In this document: one piece after another, positions 26,254 to 33,811 of the stretch
Layout of the letters: each line of letters opens with the position of its first letter
Numbering within the stretch: the first letter of the stretch is position 1
Source of the DNA: Deltaproteobacteria bacterium
GTDB taxonomy: Bacteria > Acidobacteriota > Thermoanaerobaculia > Multivoradales > JAHZIX01
Assembly: GCA_022601195.1 (NCBI GenBank)
Contig: JAHZIX010000045.1
Span: forward strand, 874,155-938,154
Length of the DNA: 64,000 nt
Reading direction: 5' to 3'
Made by a program: the position numbers and the translations under genes
The notes under the pieces: model-generated
Databases searched by the model: none
What the model was told of the DNA's origin: nothing
What the model saw: only the letters and a program-made list of their open reading frames with translations

Positions 26254-26317
26254 CCCTGCGGTAACATCATCAGAGCTCGGTTGGATCTACCCCTAGAGGG
26301 ATTGCCCCAGACATCTC

Positions 26318-27301
26318 ATGATTATCACCCGTGCGCCTTTGCGCGTTAGTTTTTTCGGCGGTGGCAGCGACTACCCGGAGGTGTTCAGGCATCAGCGGGG
26401 AGCTGTGTTGGCTACCGCTATCGATCGCCATTGCTACCTAACCGCCACACGCTTTCCGAGTCGCCTTTTCGACTATTCCATTCGCCTTTCCTATCGGCAG
26501 GTGGAGTTGGTGCAGCGGCGACAGGATATTCAGCACCGTTTGTTCCGGGCCTGCTTGGAACAGTGCGGTATCGAGGCGGATATCGAGCTCAATGCTCATG
26601 CGGATCTTCCCGCTTTCACCGGCCTTGGTTCTTCGTCGAGTTTCACTGTAGCTTTGCTCAATGTGCTCCATGCTCATCTCGGGGTTCGAAAGTCTCGCCT
26701 GGAGCTGGCTTACGAGGCGATCTATTTGGAGCGTAAAGTGCTGGACGATTCGGTAGGTTGCCAAGACCAGGTCTCTGCCGCCATGGGAGGGTTCAACCGC
26801 ATCGAATTTCGGGCCGAGGACGACATTCTCGTGGAGCCTCTCGGCCTCTCTCCGAGCCGGTTGGAGGAGTTGCAATCCCACCTGGTGATGATTTTCACGC
26901 AGATCACCCGTTCCGCCAGTCCCATCGAGCAGCAAAAGCTGGATCGGGTGGAAGCCAATCGCAAAGCTCTGGGGCGCATGGTGGCGATGGTAGATGAAGG
27001 TGCCGATATTCTGGTCGGGGAGGGGTCCATCGAAGCCTTCGGCACACTGCTCCATGAAGCTTGGGAGCTGAAACAGAGTTTGACGGAAGCGGTCTCCAAC
27101 CCCGCCATCGCGCACCTCTACCAGCAGGGCCGGGCCGCGGGAGCTTGGGGGGGCAAGCTGTTGGGGGCAGGGGGCGGAGGTTTTCTGCTCTTTGTCGTAC
27201 CGCCGGAGAAAATGGCGGCCTTTTGTGATGCTTTCGCGGACCGAGAGCTGATTCGGCCGGGCATCGGAGTCGAGGGTACCTCGGTGCTCTTCAGCTCATG
27301 A
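26318..27301 (+). CDS. hddA: GHMP kinase, D-glycero-alpha-D-manno-heptose 7-phosphate kinase (HddA-like)
   Basis: 327 residues. The N-terminus RAPLRVSFFGGGSDYPEVF, the ATP loop GLGSSSSFT at 102-110 and the C-terminal GGKLLGAGGGGFLLF are the three GHMP motifs, in the form typical of HddA/WcbL-type sugar kinases. HddA phosphorylates C1 of D-glycero-alpha-D-manno-heptose 7-phosphate on the way to GDP-heptose; GmhA, GmhB and a HddC-like enzyme are all encoded in this window. It overlaps the RmlC-like gene by ATGA (27298-27301), starting a three-gene coupled operon. Confidence 0.88.
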   Translation: MIITRAPLRVSFFGGGSDYPEVFRHQRGAVLATAIDRHCYLTATRFPSRLFDYSIRLSYRQVELVQRRQDIQHRLFRACLEQCGIEADIELNAHADLPAFTGLGSSSSFTVALLNVLHAHLGVRKSRLELAYEAIYLERKVLDDSVGCQDQVSAAMGGFNRIEFRAEDDILVEPLGLSPSRLEELQSHLVMIFTQITRSASPIEQQKLDRVEANRKALGRMVAMVDEGADILVGEGSIEAFGTLLHEAWELKQSLTEAVSNPAIAHLYQQGRAAGAWGGKLLGAGGGGFLLFVVPPEKMAAFCDAFADRELIRPGIGVEGTSVLFSS

Positions 27302-27852
27302 TCCCTAGCCAGCAAATAGCCGGTTTGAAGCTTCTCGAGCCGAAGACGTTCCAGGACTCCCGAGGTCGCTTTTCCGAGTTGTTTCGCCGCGACGATGACC
27401 GCCTGCGAGATGAGCAAGGCCAAGGGCTAGAGTTTTTGGAGGACAGCCTCTCGACTTCCCGCCGGGGGGTGCTGCGGGGCCTGCATGGCGATCACCGAAC
27501 TTGGAAGTTGATGCAATGTGTGGCCGGAGAGATTTTTCTCGTCGTGGTGGACCTAAGGTGTGAGTCGTCTTCTTTTCGCCAGTGGACCGGTTTGCGACTA
27601 CCCGCCGAGGAGCCGCGGCAGGTCCTGGTTCCGCCGGGTTGCGTCAATGGCCATCTGGTGCTGCGGGACGCAGCTCTTTTCTACAAGCAGACAGCTTATT
27701 ACCAGGGTGCCGGGCAGCAGGTCGCTCTAAGGTGGGACGATCCGACCATTGGGATTCGTTGGCCCCTGGAGGAGTTGGATGCGGCTCCGATTCTCTCTGA
27801 TCGAGATGCATCGACGCCTTGGTTGGAGACTCTTTCCGCGGATCCCCCATGA
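27298..27852 (+). CDS. RmlC-like nucleotide-sugar 3,5-epimerase
   Basis: 184 residues of cupin fold. RRGVLRGLHGDHRTWKL carries the catalytic His of RGLH, and LRWDDPTIGIRWPL matches the conserved Asp end of RmlC. The loop that normally reads P-x-G-F-A-H-G-F is PPGCVNGHLVL here, so one usual His is replaced, which hints at a non-rhamnose substrate. Following hddA and preceding a GDP-fucose-synthase-like reductase, it may epimerise a GDP-4-keto-6-deoxyheptose as in Campylobacter capsule heptose pathways. That substrate is inference; the needed 4,6-dehydratase was not found in this window. Confidence 0.8.
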   Translation: MIPSQQIAGLKLLEPKTFQDSRGRFSELFRRDDDRLRDEQGQGLEFLEDSLSTSRRGVLRGLHGDHRTWKLMQCVAGEIFLVVVDLRCESSSFRQWTGLRLPAEEPRQVLVPPGCVNGHLVLRDAALFYKQTAYYQGAGQQVALRWDDPTIGIRWPLEELDAAPILSDRDASTPWLETLSADPP

Positions 27853-28772
27853 AAGTGTTCATCACCGGTGGAGCTGGTTTTCTGGGGCGACATCTAGTCG
27901 GAAGGCTGACCGCTTTGGGGCATCAGGTTATCGCTCCCTCGAGAGAAGAAATGGACCTCACTCTCTCGGGTTCTCTCGATCGACTTGCCGATAACGGAGC
28001 CGATAGGGAGTACGACCAGATCTACCATTTGGCGGTGTGGACCCGATCCGGCAGCTTCTGTCGACGCCGAGGAGGGGAGCAATGGCTAGCGAATTCGGCG
28101 ATGGATGGGGAGGTGCTCCGTTGGTGGTGGCAGCGCCAGCCCCAGGCCAAGCTCATCGCCCTGGGCACTAGTGGTGCCTATTCTCCAGGGCTGACGGATC
28201 TCCGGGAGGAGGACTATCTCTTCGGAGAGCCGGACGAGAGCCTTTTCGGCTATGCCATGGCCAAGCGTTCCCTCTACGCCGGGATGCGCGCTTTGGGAGA
28301 GCAAGCAGGTCTGCGGTATCTCTACTTGATTCCTTCTTCCCTCTACGGTCTCGACTACCACCAGGACGGGCGAGACCTTCACTTGGTGTATGACTTGGCT
28401 CGTGAGGTTCTTCGAGCGGCGCGGGGAGGCGCGCCGGTGGTGGTGTGGGGAGACGGCCATCAACGTAGAGAGCTTCTCCCGGTAGCCGACGCGGTGAGTT
28501 GGATGTTGGAGCTAGCAGATACGGTGGGCGGCGAGATCGTCAATCTGGCCACCGGGGAGGATCATTCGATTCGGGATCTGGTTGGGCAGCTCTGTGAATT
28601 GGCCGGCCACCCCTTTGATCGAGTGGAGTTCGATCTCAGTCGCTCCACGGGGATCCGATCTCGCATTCTCGACTCCACCAAGATCGATGCACTTTTGCCC
28701 AATCGCCAGAAGACACTCCTCAGAGATGGCCTAGCAGAGACTCTGTCTTGGGTGGCGGAAACCCTGCTGTAG
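27849..28772 (+). CDS. NAD(P)-dependent SDR, GDP-4-keto-sugar epimerase/reductase-like
   Basis: About 307 residues from the ATG that overlaps the preceding TGA (ATGA). VFITGGAGFLGRHLVGRL binds the cofactor, GTSGAYSPG marks the Ser/Thr site, and YxxxK is in GYAMAKRSLYAG. The overall pattern (IPSSLYG, DAVSWMLELAD) is like GDP-L-fucose synthase/WcaG relatives that reduce a GDP-4-keto-6-deoxy sugar. Third gene of the hddA operon. A frame start at 27819 exists upstream but lies inside the epimerase gene. Confidence 0.8.
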   Translation: MKVFITGGAGFLGRHLVGRLTALGHQVIAPSREEMDLTLSGSLDRLADNGADREYDQIYHLAVWTRSGSFCRRRGGEQWLANSAMDGEVLRWWWQRQPQAKLIALGTSGAYSPGLTDLREEDYLFGEPDESLFGYAMAKRSLYAGMRALGEQAGLRYLYLIPSSLYGLDYHQDGRDLHLVYDLAREVLRAARGGAPVVVWGDGHQRRELLPVADAVSWMLELADTVGGEIVNLATGEDHSIRDLVGQLCELAGHPFDRVEFDLSRSTGIRSRILDSTKIDALLPNRQKTLLRDGLAETLSWVAETLL

Positions 28773-29018
28773 GGCCGTTGCTTTGAACCCAGGGAAATGG
28801 GGGTAGTTTCAGCGGGGGCCAGGGCGGGTCCTTCTGCGCTCCGTACTTAACTCGCCCTCGGGTCGGGCTCAGACACACCGTGCGGTGCTCGAAGGTCCTT
28901 CCCGGGCTAGGGTGAAACTCGTCGAAGTATCAGCAAAGTTGGGCATCGGTTTTGTCGTTCAGTGGGGAGATGTGGGCAGTTTCGGCAGGAGCCCGTACAG
29001 AACTAGGTGCGAACCCAT
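28773..29018. other. 246-bp gap between convergent genes
   Basis: No gene. A short CACCG/CGGTG hairpin and a separated AGTTTCA/TGAAACT pair (about 100 bp apart) are visible, but no T-run terminator. Confidence 0.4.
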
Positions 29019-29927
29019 TCAGATCGAGGTGTTGCTGGGTTCTTTGATGTGCGCGAGGACGGCGTCCATTCCCGGAAGTGGTGTTTGGAGGAGGTTCAGG
29101 GCTTGGCGGAGGTCGAGGCGCAGGTCCCGAGGGCGTTGGATACCCAGGTCGGCGGATCGCACTAGCTCGATTTTTCCCTCCGGAGCATCCCAGAAATCGA
29201 GCAAACGCTGGGCGATCTCGTTGCGGGTCAGGGCTTGGTCTCCAGCGATGTTGAGATACCCCGAGACATTTAGCTGGAGGAGCTCGAGGAGCACCGTGGC
29301 CAGTGTCTCAACCCAAATGGGCTGGCGGATCTGATCTGTGAACAAGGTCAACGTCTCCCCCTCCTGGAGGCGCTCGATGAAACCGGCGGTGACCCGATCG
29401 ACCTCGTTCAGCCCGTAGATCAAGGAAGTTCGGACGATCACGGCATCGGGATAGAGGCGCTTCACCGCTGCTTCACCTTCGGCCTTGGTACGGCCGTAGA
29501 TCCACATGGGCTTGGGTGGTGCATCATCGGCGTAGGGAGCTTCGTTGCCGTTGTGAACCACGTCGGTGGACACGTGGACCAGTCGGCAACCGAGGCGGGC
29601 TGCCGCTCGCGCGACTGCTGCTGTGCCCCGAACGTTGACCGCTTCCATGCGATCTTCCGGGCCTCCCGGGTTGACCGCCGCAGTATGAACGATGGCGGTC
29701 GGGGCGAGCTCGACGATGTGCCGTTCTGCTTCTTCTTCGCCCAAGTCCAGAGCGGTCACCTGAATCCGGGGGCTTGATTCGCAGCGTTCCCCATGGCTCC
29801 AGGAGCCGGCGAGAACCGTTTCGAAGTCGCTGGCTCGGCCCACGACCCTGCGACCCAGGAAGCCGCTGCCGCCGGTGACCAGGAGTCGTCTATTTTTCAC
29901 AGTTGGTTCTGTAGGAGTTCCCATCAC
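29019..29927 (-). CDS. RmlD-like dTDP-4-dehydrorhamnose reductase family protein
   Basis: About 302 residues. LLVTGGSGFLGRRVVGRA at the N-terminus, VHTAAVNPGGPEDR, LVHVSTDVVHNGNEAPY and YxxxK in IYGRTKAEGEAAV follow the RmlD pattern of short-arm reductases that use NADPH to reduce 4-keto sugars. The start is GTG at 29927 overlapping the preceding stop (GTGA), or the ATG at 29924. Last gene of the overlapping operon 32376-29019. No rmlA or rmlB is evident close by, so the true substrate may differ from dTDP-rhamnose. Confidence 0.78.
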   Translation of the reverse strand: MMGTPTEPTVKNRRLLVTGGSGFLGRRVVGRASDFETVLAGSWSHGERCESSPRIQVTALDLGEEEAERHIVELAPTAIVHTAAVNPGGPEDRMEAVNVRGTAAVARAAARLGCRLVHVSTDVVHNGNEAPYADDAPPKPMWIYGRTKAEGEAAVKRLYPDAVIVRTSLIYGLNEVDRVTAGFIERLQEGETLTLFTDQIRQPIWVETLATVLLELLQLNVSGYLNIAGDQALTRNEIAQRLLDFWDAPEGKIELVRSADLGIQRPRDLRLDLRQALNLLQTPLPGMDAVLAHIKEPSNTSI

Positions 29928-30712
29928 GATGGGAGGCTATCAGGGGTTCCAAAGCGGCGAGTGCGAATTCGCCACAAGCTGCGCAGCACCGAGATCACGT
30001 TGCCCGGTCTGAAGGCCTTTGAGGAGCCGCTAGCTCGATCTCTGTTGATCATGGGGATCTCGACAAAGCTGCGCCCAGCGTCGAGCTCACGGGTCAGTAG
30101 CTCTGCCTGATAGGCGAAACCGTGGCAATCGGTGCCCAAGGTCACGACATCTTCCCTCGGGTGCAGAGTGGGGCCGTTGTAATAACGCAAACGGTGACCG
30201 TTGGAGGCGTTGACGAGGAGGGTAAAAAGACGAGAAATGCCTCTTCGCAGTGGACCTCGAACGTCTCCGGTATCGAAATAGGTGATGACCAAATCTGCCT
30301 TTCCCAAGCTCGACAAGACGGCTTCCAGGGCTTCCCCTCGCTCCGAGTGGTCACCGTTGACCAGCATGTAGCTTCGGCCTGTGCCGCGGGCGGCGCCAGC
30401 AAAGAAGTTGGCTCCTAACCCGCGGGATTTCGGCAGCCCAATGAGCTCGAGCCTTAGGTCCGGGTGCTCCTGGAGGAGTCTCCTTCGGGTTTCTTCCACC
30501 ACTTGCGCCGTCCCGTCCGTGGAGCCGTCGTCGTAAACCAATATCTCCGCTCTGAGGCCGAGGCGACTCACTACTTCGGCGAGGTCTCGGAGAGTTGGCC
30601 CGACGTTGTCCTCTTCGTTGAGGCAGGGGACGTAGAAGGTGACATCGAAGTGGGGTTCTACGGAAACCGGTCCGGACTGGGGCGATTCGAGTTCGGTCGA
30701 GGACGAGCTCAC
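29924..30712 (-). CDS. GT2 family glycosyltransferase
   Basis: 262 residues. VTFYVPCLNEEDNVGPTLRD, VYDDGSTDGTAQVV, LVNGDHSERGEAL in the DxD place, and a C-terminal EIPMINRDRASGSSKAF. The motif set resembles the DPM1-like subgroup that acts on polyprenyl phosphate, but without a membrane domain. Overlaps the neighbours on both sides by 4 bp, so it is tightly co-translated with the membrane/winged-helix pair and the RmlD-like reductase. Confidence 0.83.
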   Translation of the reverse strand: MSSSSTELESPQSGPVSVEPHFDVTFYVPCLNEEDNVGPTLRDLAEVVSRLGLRAEILVYDDGSTDGTAQVVEETRRRLLQEHPDLRLELIGLPKSRGLGANFFAGAARGTGRSYMLVNGDHSERGEALEAVLSSLGKADLVITYFDTGDVRGPLRRGISRLFTLLVNASNGHRLRYYNGPTLHPREDVVTLGTDCHGFAYQAELLTRELDAGRSFVEIPMINRDRASGSSKAFRPGNVISVLRSLWRIRTRRFGTPDSLPS

Positions 30713-31203
30713 CCGGTGGGGCCCTCCACCATCAAAGCCACGAAGGGGCGGCGTAAGGCGAGAACTCTACGGCCGCTATCGGTGAGCCGGTAGTCGCTGT
30801 CGTCCCGGTCGAGCCAGCCACGGTCGACCATCCAAGCCAGTCGACCATCGAGCATGACCTGCGGGGAATAGGAGGCATCAAGAGTCTCTCTGGTCAGGGT
30901 TCCGCCCTGGGCCGAAAGCTCGCCGAGGATGCGCAGCGAAACCGAGCGGAGCATGCCTAGATAGAGCTGTAGGTAGAGGGCGAGCAGAAAGGTAAGAACG
31001 GCGAGCACAGTCAGGGGATGGGCAGTGACGCCTAGCCATGCTGGAATCGACACTGCAGCCCCGGTCACCAGCAGCCACAGGGTGGCCAGGAGAGGAAACC
31101 CTGCCCGGTAGGGGCCGAGCCAATGCCAAAGAGCGATATGGGCGCACAGGAAGACCGCGAAGGCGGCTGCTGCGACCAGCAGGTCCATTCCCAGCTCAGC
31201 CAC
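30709..31203 (-). CDS. Small membrane protein with C-terminal winged-helix-like domain (paralogue 1)
   Basis: About 164 residues. Three or four hydrophobic helices (LLVAAAAFAVFLCAHIALWH, FPLLATLWLLVTGAAVSIPA, LTVLAVLTFLLALYLQLYLG) are followed by a soluble part (SLRILGELSAQGGTL, MLDGRLAWMVDRGWLDRDD, YRLTDSGRRVLAL) that reads like a winged helix: helix, helix, then a beta wing. It is clearly related to the next gene (31196-31717). I do not recognise the family. The start is GTG at 31203 or ATG at 31188. Given its place in a glycan operon it may regulate or scaffold a glycosyltransferase. Confidence 0.65.
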   Translation of the reverse strand: MAELGMDLLVAAAAFAVFLCAHIALWHWLGPYRAGFPLLATLWLLVTGAAVSIPAWLGVTAHPLTVLAVLTFLLALYLQLYLGMLRSVSLRILGELSAQGGTLTRETLDASYSPQVMLDGRLAWMVDRGWLDRDDSDYRLTDSGRRVLALRRPFVALMVEGPTG

Positions 31204-31717
31204 CGGCGCCGATTCCTACCAGCCATTTGTAGCCACCGGCGAGGCGAGCCAATACCTGTCCGAGAGGGGTGATTCGGAGGCCCTCGTCACCATCGAGGTC
31301 GTTTCGTTGGACGAGCCCGGCCCTTTCGAGTCCATCGATGCGTTTGTCGAGCATCCAATCCAATCCCAGGCCACCGGCGTAGCTGTCGGCGAGATCTTTG
31401 CGGCCCCGGGGCCCGGCCTGAAGCTCCACCATCAACTGTAGAGAGAAGCCGCGGCAGAGGGTCGAGTAGACCCACATCCAGGCGAGCCAGGAGGCGCCGA
31501 GAATCGCTGCCCCGGCGACCCAATCGCTGGGTTCCAAAGGGGCACCCGAGGGCGCCAGGTAGCGGCAAGCCATCCACCAACAAGAGGTCTGTACGAGCGC
31601 TGCCAGGGGCAGGCCCCAGGTGTGTTTCCGCATCAAGGAGTGAGCCAGGATCAGAATGGGAAGAGTGACCACCGCGGTGCCTGTGGCGAGGAGTTGGTTG
31701 GTTTCCAGAGCGAGCAT
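31196..31717 (-). CDS. Small membrane protein with C-terminal winged-helix-like domain (paralogue 2)
   Basis: About 173 residues from the ATG that overlaps the upstream stop (ATGA). Four hydrophobic helices (LLATGTAVVTLPILILAHSL, LPLAALVQTSCWWMACRYL, AAILGASWLAWMWVYSTLC) precede SLQLMVELQAG, LDWMLDKRIDGLERAGLV and LRITPLGQVLARLAG. The last three elements line up with those of paralogue 1, including the 'SLxxxxEL' helix and the 'T-x-x-G-x-x-L' end. The pair looks like an old tandem duplication. The family is not recognised and the function is unknown. Confidence 0.65.
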   Translation of the reverse strand: MLALETNQLLATGTAVVTLPILILAHSLMRKHTWGLPLAALVQTSCWWMACRYLAPSGAPLEPSDWVAGAAILGASWLAWMWVYSTLCRGFSLQLMVELQAGPRGRKDLADSYAGGLGLDWMLDKRIDGLERAGLVQRNDLDGDEGLRITPLGQVLARLAGGYKWLVGIGAGG

Positions 31718-32376
31718 CAGGGTACGAACCAATAGTAGTCGCCAGAATAGCCGGCTTTGGCAAAGCGGTCTCGCCAATCATCCACGTGGAGAATCGTCAA
31801 GGCGGTGAGGGCCCAACCTTCGATGCGCTGCCGCTCCTCTTCGCTGGCCCACGCATCGACGGTGAGAAACCCCTGTCCTCGTCCCACCCTCTCGATCTCT
31901 GAGAGGGATTGGTCGAGGCTTTCTCCCTCCAGGTTGTGGACGGTGGTGATGGACACGACGAGGTCGAAGCTGCTGTCCGCAAAGGGAAGAGCTGCAGCGT
32001 CGGCAACGGCCAGGCGGGAGCGAACTTCCGGTTTGCCGTGGGCGATGGCATAGGGGGAAACATCGATTCCCTGAACTTCGATGCCGGGCAAAGCGAGTTG
32101 GAGATCGTAGAGGAAGAAACCTTTGCCGCAGCCCACATCGAGGACTCGACTTTTCGGTGTCAGGGAGTAGCGCTCGACGAATGCGGGCACTACCGGTTGC
32201 CAAAACCGTGGATGGTAAGAGTAGCCTCCGTAGCCGTAGCGGCGGTCGCCATCGAAGAAATCCCGGCCGAATCGGCGAGCCCGGCGCACGTCTTCCGCGG
32301 TGCGTTCCGTAGCCCGTTGGTGCACCTTTCTGCTGGTGCGAGGGTAAGCCGCTAACAAGTCGATCTCGGAGCCCAT
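31717..32376 (-). CDS. Class I SAM-dependent methyltransferase
   Basis: 219 residues with a complete Methyltransf_11-type core: RVLDVGCGKGFFLYDL (SAM loop), VQGIDVSPYAI (acidic end of beta-2), AVADAAALPFADSSFDLVVS, and an acceptor loop TVHNLEG. Residues 30-60 (GRDFFDGDRRYGYGGYSY) are Gly/Tyr-rich, a cap often seen in sugar or small-molecule methyltransferases. It is the first gene of the overlapping operon that runs down to 29019 and starts 62 bp from the divergent FAD oxidoreductase. Confidence 0.85.
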   Translation of the reverse strand: MGSEIDLLAAYPRTSRKVHQRATERTAEDVRRARRFGRDFFDGDRRYGYGGYSYHPRFWQPVVPAFVERYSLTPKSRVLDVGCGKGFFLYDLQLALPGIEVQGIDVSPYAIAHGKPEVRSRLAVADAAALPFADSSFDLVVSITTVHNLEGESLDQSLSEIERVGRGQGFLTVDAWASEEERQRIEGWALTALTILHVDDWRDRFAKAGYSGDYYWFVP

Positions 32377-32438
32377 GGGAGGTGGAAGTATAGTACCGGT
32401 CGAGGATTTCCGACTTCTGCAATTGACGACTCATACAT

Positions 32439-33584
32439 TTGATTCGAGAACCTGTGCCCCAAAACCTCCCTGCCGCCGTTGACGTTGCCATCGTTGGGGG
32501 TGGAGTGGCGGGCTTGTGGATTCTCCATCGCCTGAAGCGCCGGGGGATGACCGCGGTACTCATTGAGCGGGGCCCCTTTGGGGACGGGCAGACCTTGTAC
32601 AGCCAGGGGATCTTGCATCGCGGCCCTAAGTATCTGCTACGTCCCGGTGGGGACGGTTCCTTTCCCGATCTCCTGTCTCGTTGGAACGAATGTCTCGAAG
32701 GGCGTGGCCCGGACAGAGGCGAACCGGACCTCCGGGCGGTGCGGACACTTTCGCCAGGGCCCTGGCTGTTGAGCCGTTCTCCTCTCGCCGCCGACCTGGC
32801 GAACCGCTTCGAGGCCGCGACAGAGCTGGGCCTGGTGAGGAAGGCAGATCCTGCTGTCCCGGGGACTCCGGTCCACGCTCGGTATCGGTTCCAGGAACCG
32901 GTGCTCGACATGGCGAGCCTGCTGGCAGCTCTCGCCGGGCCATACGCTGAGTGCTGCCGAGTCGCAGCAGACCCGAGCTTTGACCTCGATTCGGGATCTG
33001 AGGAGGAGCCGGTCAAAGTGACTGTGGGGGGGCAAGTCATCAAGGCCCGTTGGTTGGTGCTGGCAGCAGGAGAGGGCAACGAAGCCTTGTTGCAGCGCCT
33101 CGGGCGACGGAACCCAGTGATGGTGAAGCGACCCTTGAAGATGGTGTGTATCGACGGCGAGAACCTCCCTCCAACCTGGGCTCACGCCCTCGATGGGGAG
33201 ATTGCTGAGGGAAGGGAAGGAGCTCACTTCACAGTCACTTCCCACCCCCAAGGGAGCTTACCGTTTTTCCCTCCATCTCCAGGTGCTTGGTGGTGGTACG
33301 TGGGGGGAGATTTTTCGGAAGCGAACCTGCCTTGGTCCATGGAGCAGATCCGTGAGTTCCTTCAACCCATCCTGGCTCGCAACTTTCCAGGAGTCGACCT
33401 AGCAGGGACTCGATGGCATTTGATGCTCGTCAACCGTGCCGAGCCCCTCCCTTCGGATGGCCTGCGCCGCCTCGAGCCTTTCGTTCATGTGGATGGGCCG
33501 GTGGTGACGGTGTGGCCCCTCAAGTTGGTCCTCGCGCCCCTGGTGGCGGACCGGGTGGTTGAAGTTGTCGAAGGCGGGGCTTGA
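32439..33584 (+). CDS. FAD-dependent oxidoreductase (DAO family)
   Basis: 381 residues. The Rossmann motif VAIVGGGVAGLWILHRL and the ERGPFGDGQT loop bind FAD; ARWLVLAAGEGNEALL is the second FAD contact of the D-amino-acid-oxidase/glycerol-3-phosphate-dehydrogenase family; the C-terminus (VHVDGPVVTVWPLKLVLAP) is the usual final strand-helix. The start is TTG at 32439 or GTG at 32454; the protein core is unaffected. It may oxidise an amino- or hydroxy-acid decoration of the glycan, which is a guess from context. Confidence 0.78.
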   Translation: MIREPVPQNLPAAVDVAIVGGGVAGLWILHRLKRRGMTAVLIERGPFGDGQTLYSQGILHRGPKYLLRPGGDGSFPDLLSRWNECLEGRGPDRGEPDLRAVRTLSPGPWLLSRSPLAADLANRFEAATELGLVRKADPAVPGTPVHARYRFQEPVLDMASLLAALAGPYAECCRVAADPSFDLDSGSEEEPVKVTVGGQVIKARWLVLAAGEGNEALLQRLGRRNPVMVKRPLKMVCIDGENLPPTWAHALDGEIAEGREGAHFTVTSHPQGSLPFFPPSPGAWWWYVGGDFSEANLPWSMEQIREFLQPILARNFPGVDLAGTRWHLMLVNRAEPLPSDGLRRLEPFVHVDGPVVTVWPLKLVLAPLVADRVVEVVEGGA

Positions 33585-33625
33585 GTCGACAGGCCATTCG
33601 AACAAGAACCTCTGCGAGAGAGTCG

Positions 33626-33735
33626 CCCTGGGTAGAGTCAGCCAGGGTTAGAGACTCGCTTGGGGGGCGGCGCTCTGGCTGAAGCGAGTCTTCAAAAGGC
33701 CATGGTCTACGGAGAATTCCTCAGCTTTTGAAGAC
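33626..33735. terminator. Three stacked/overlapping hairpins between convergent genes
   Basis: CCCTGG/CCAGGG (33626-33631 with 33642-33647); AGACTCGCTT/AAGCGAGTCT, 10 bp perfect (33652-33661 with 33682-33691); GTCTTCAAAAG/CTTTTGAAGAC, 11 bp perfect (33688-33698 with 33725-33735). The last two share bases 33688-33691 and so compete. They lie between the FAD oxidoreductase and TPR genes and could terminate both strands; no long T-run follows. Confidence 0.5.
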
Positions 33736-33811
33736 AGTTCTAGGGCACCCTCAACGCCGCTTCTGTTGGACCCGATGGTCAGCTTGAGGTGTGTTTTGAG
33801 TCGGACGAGGC

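Noticed and set aside
26259..26267. CGGTAACAT before hddA as a regulator site
   Set aside because: A single 9-mer match to the upstream operon site is expected by chance in 64 kb, and the second half-site is missing.
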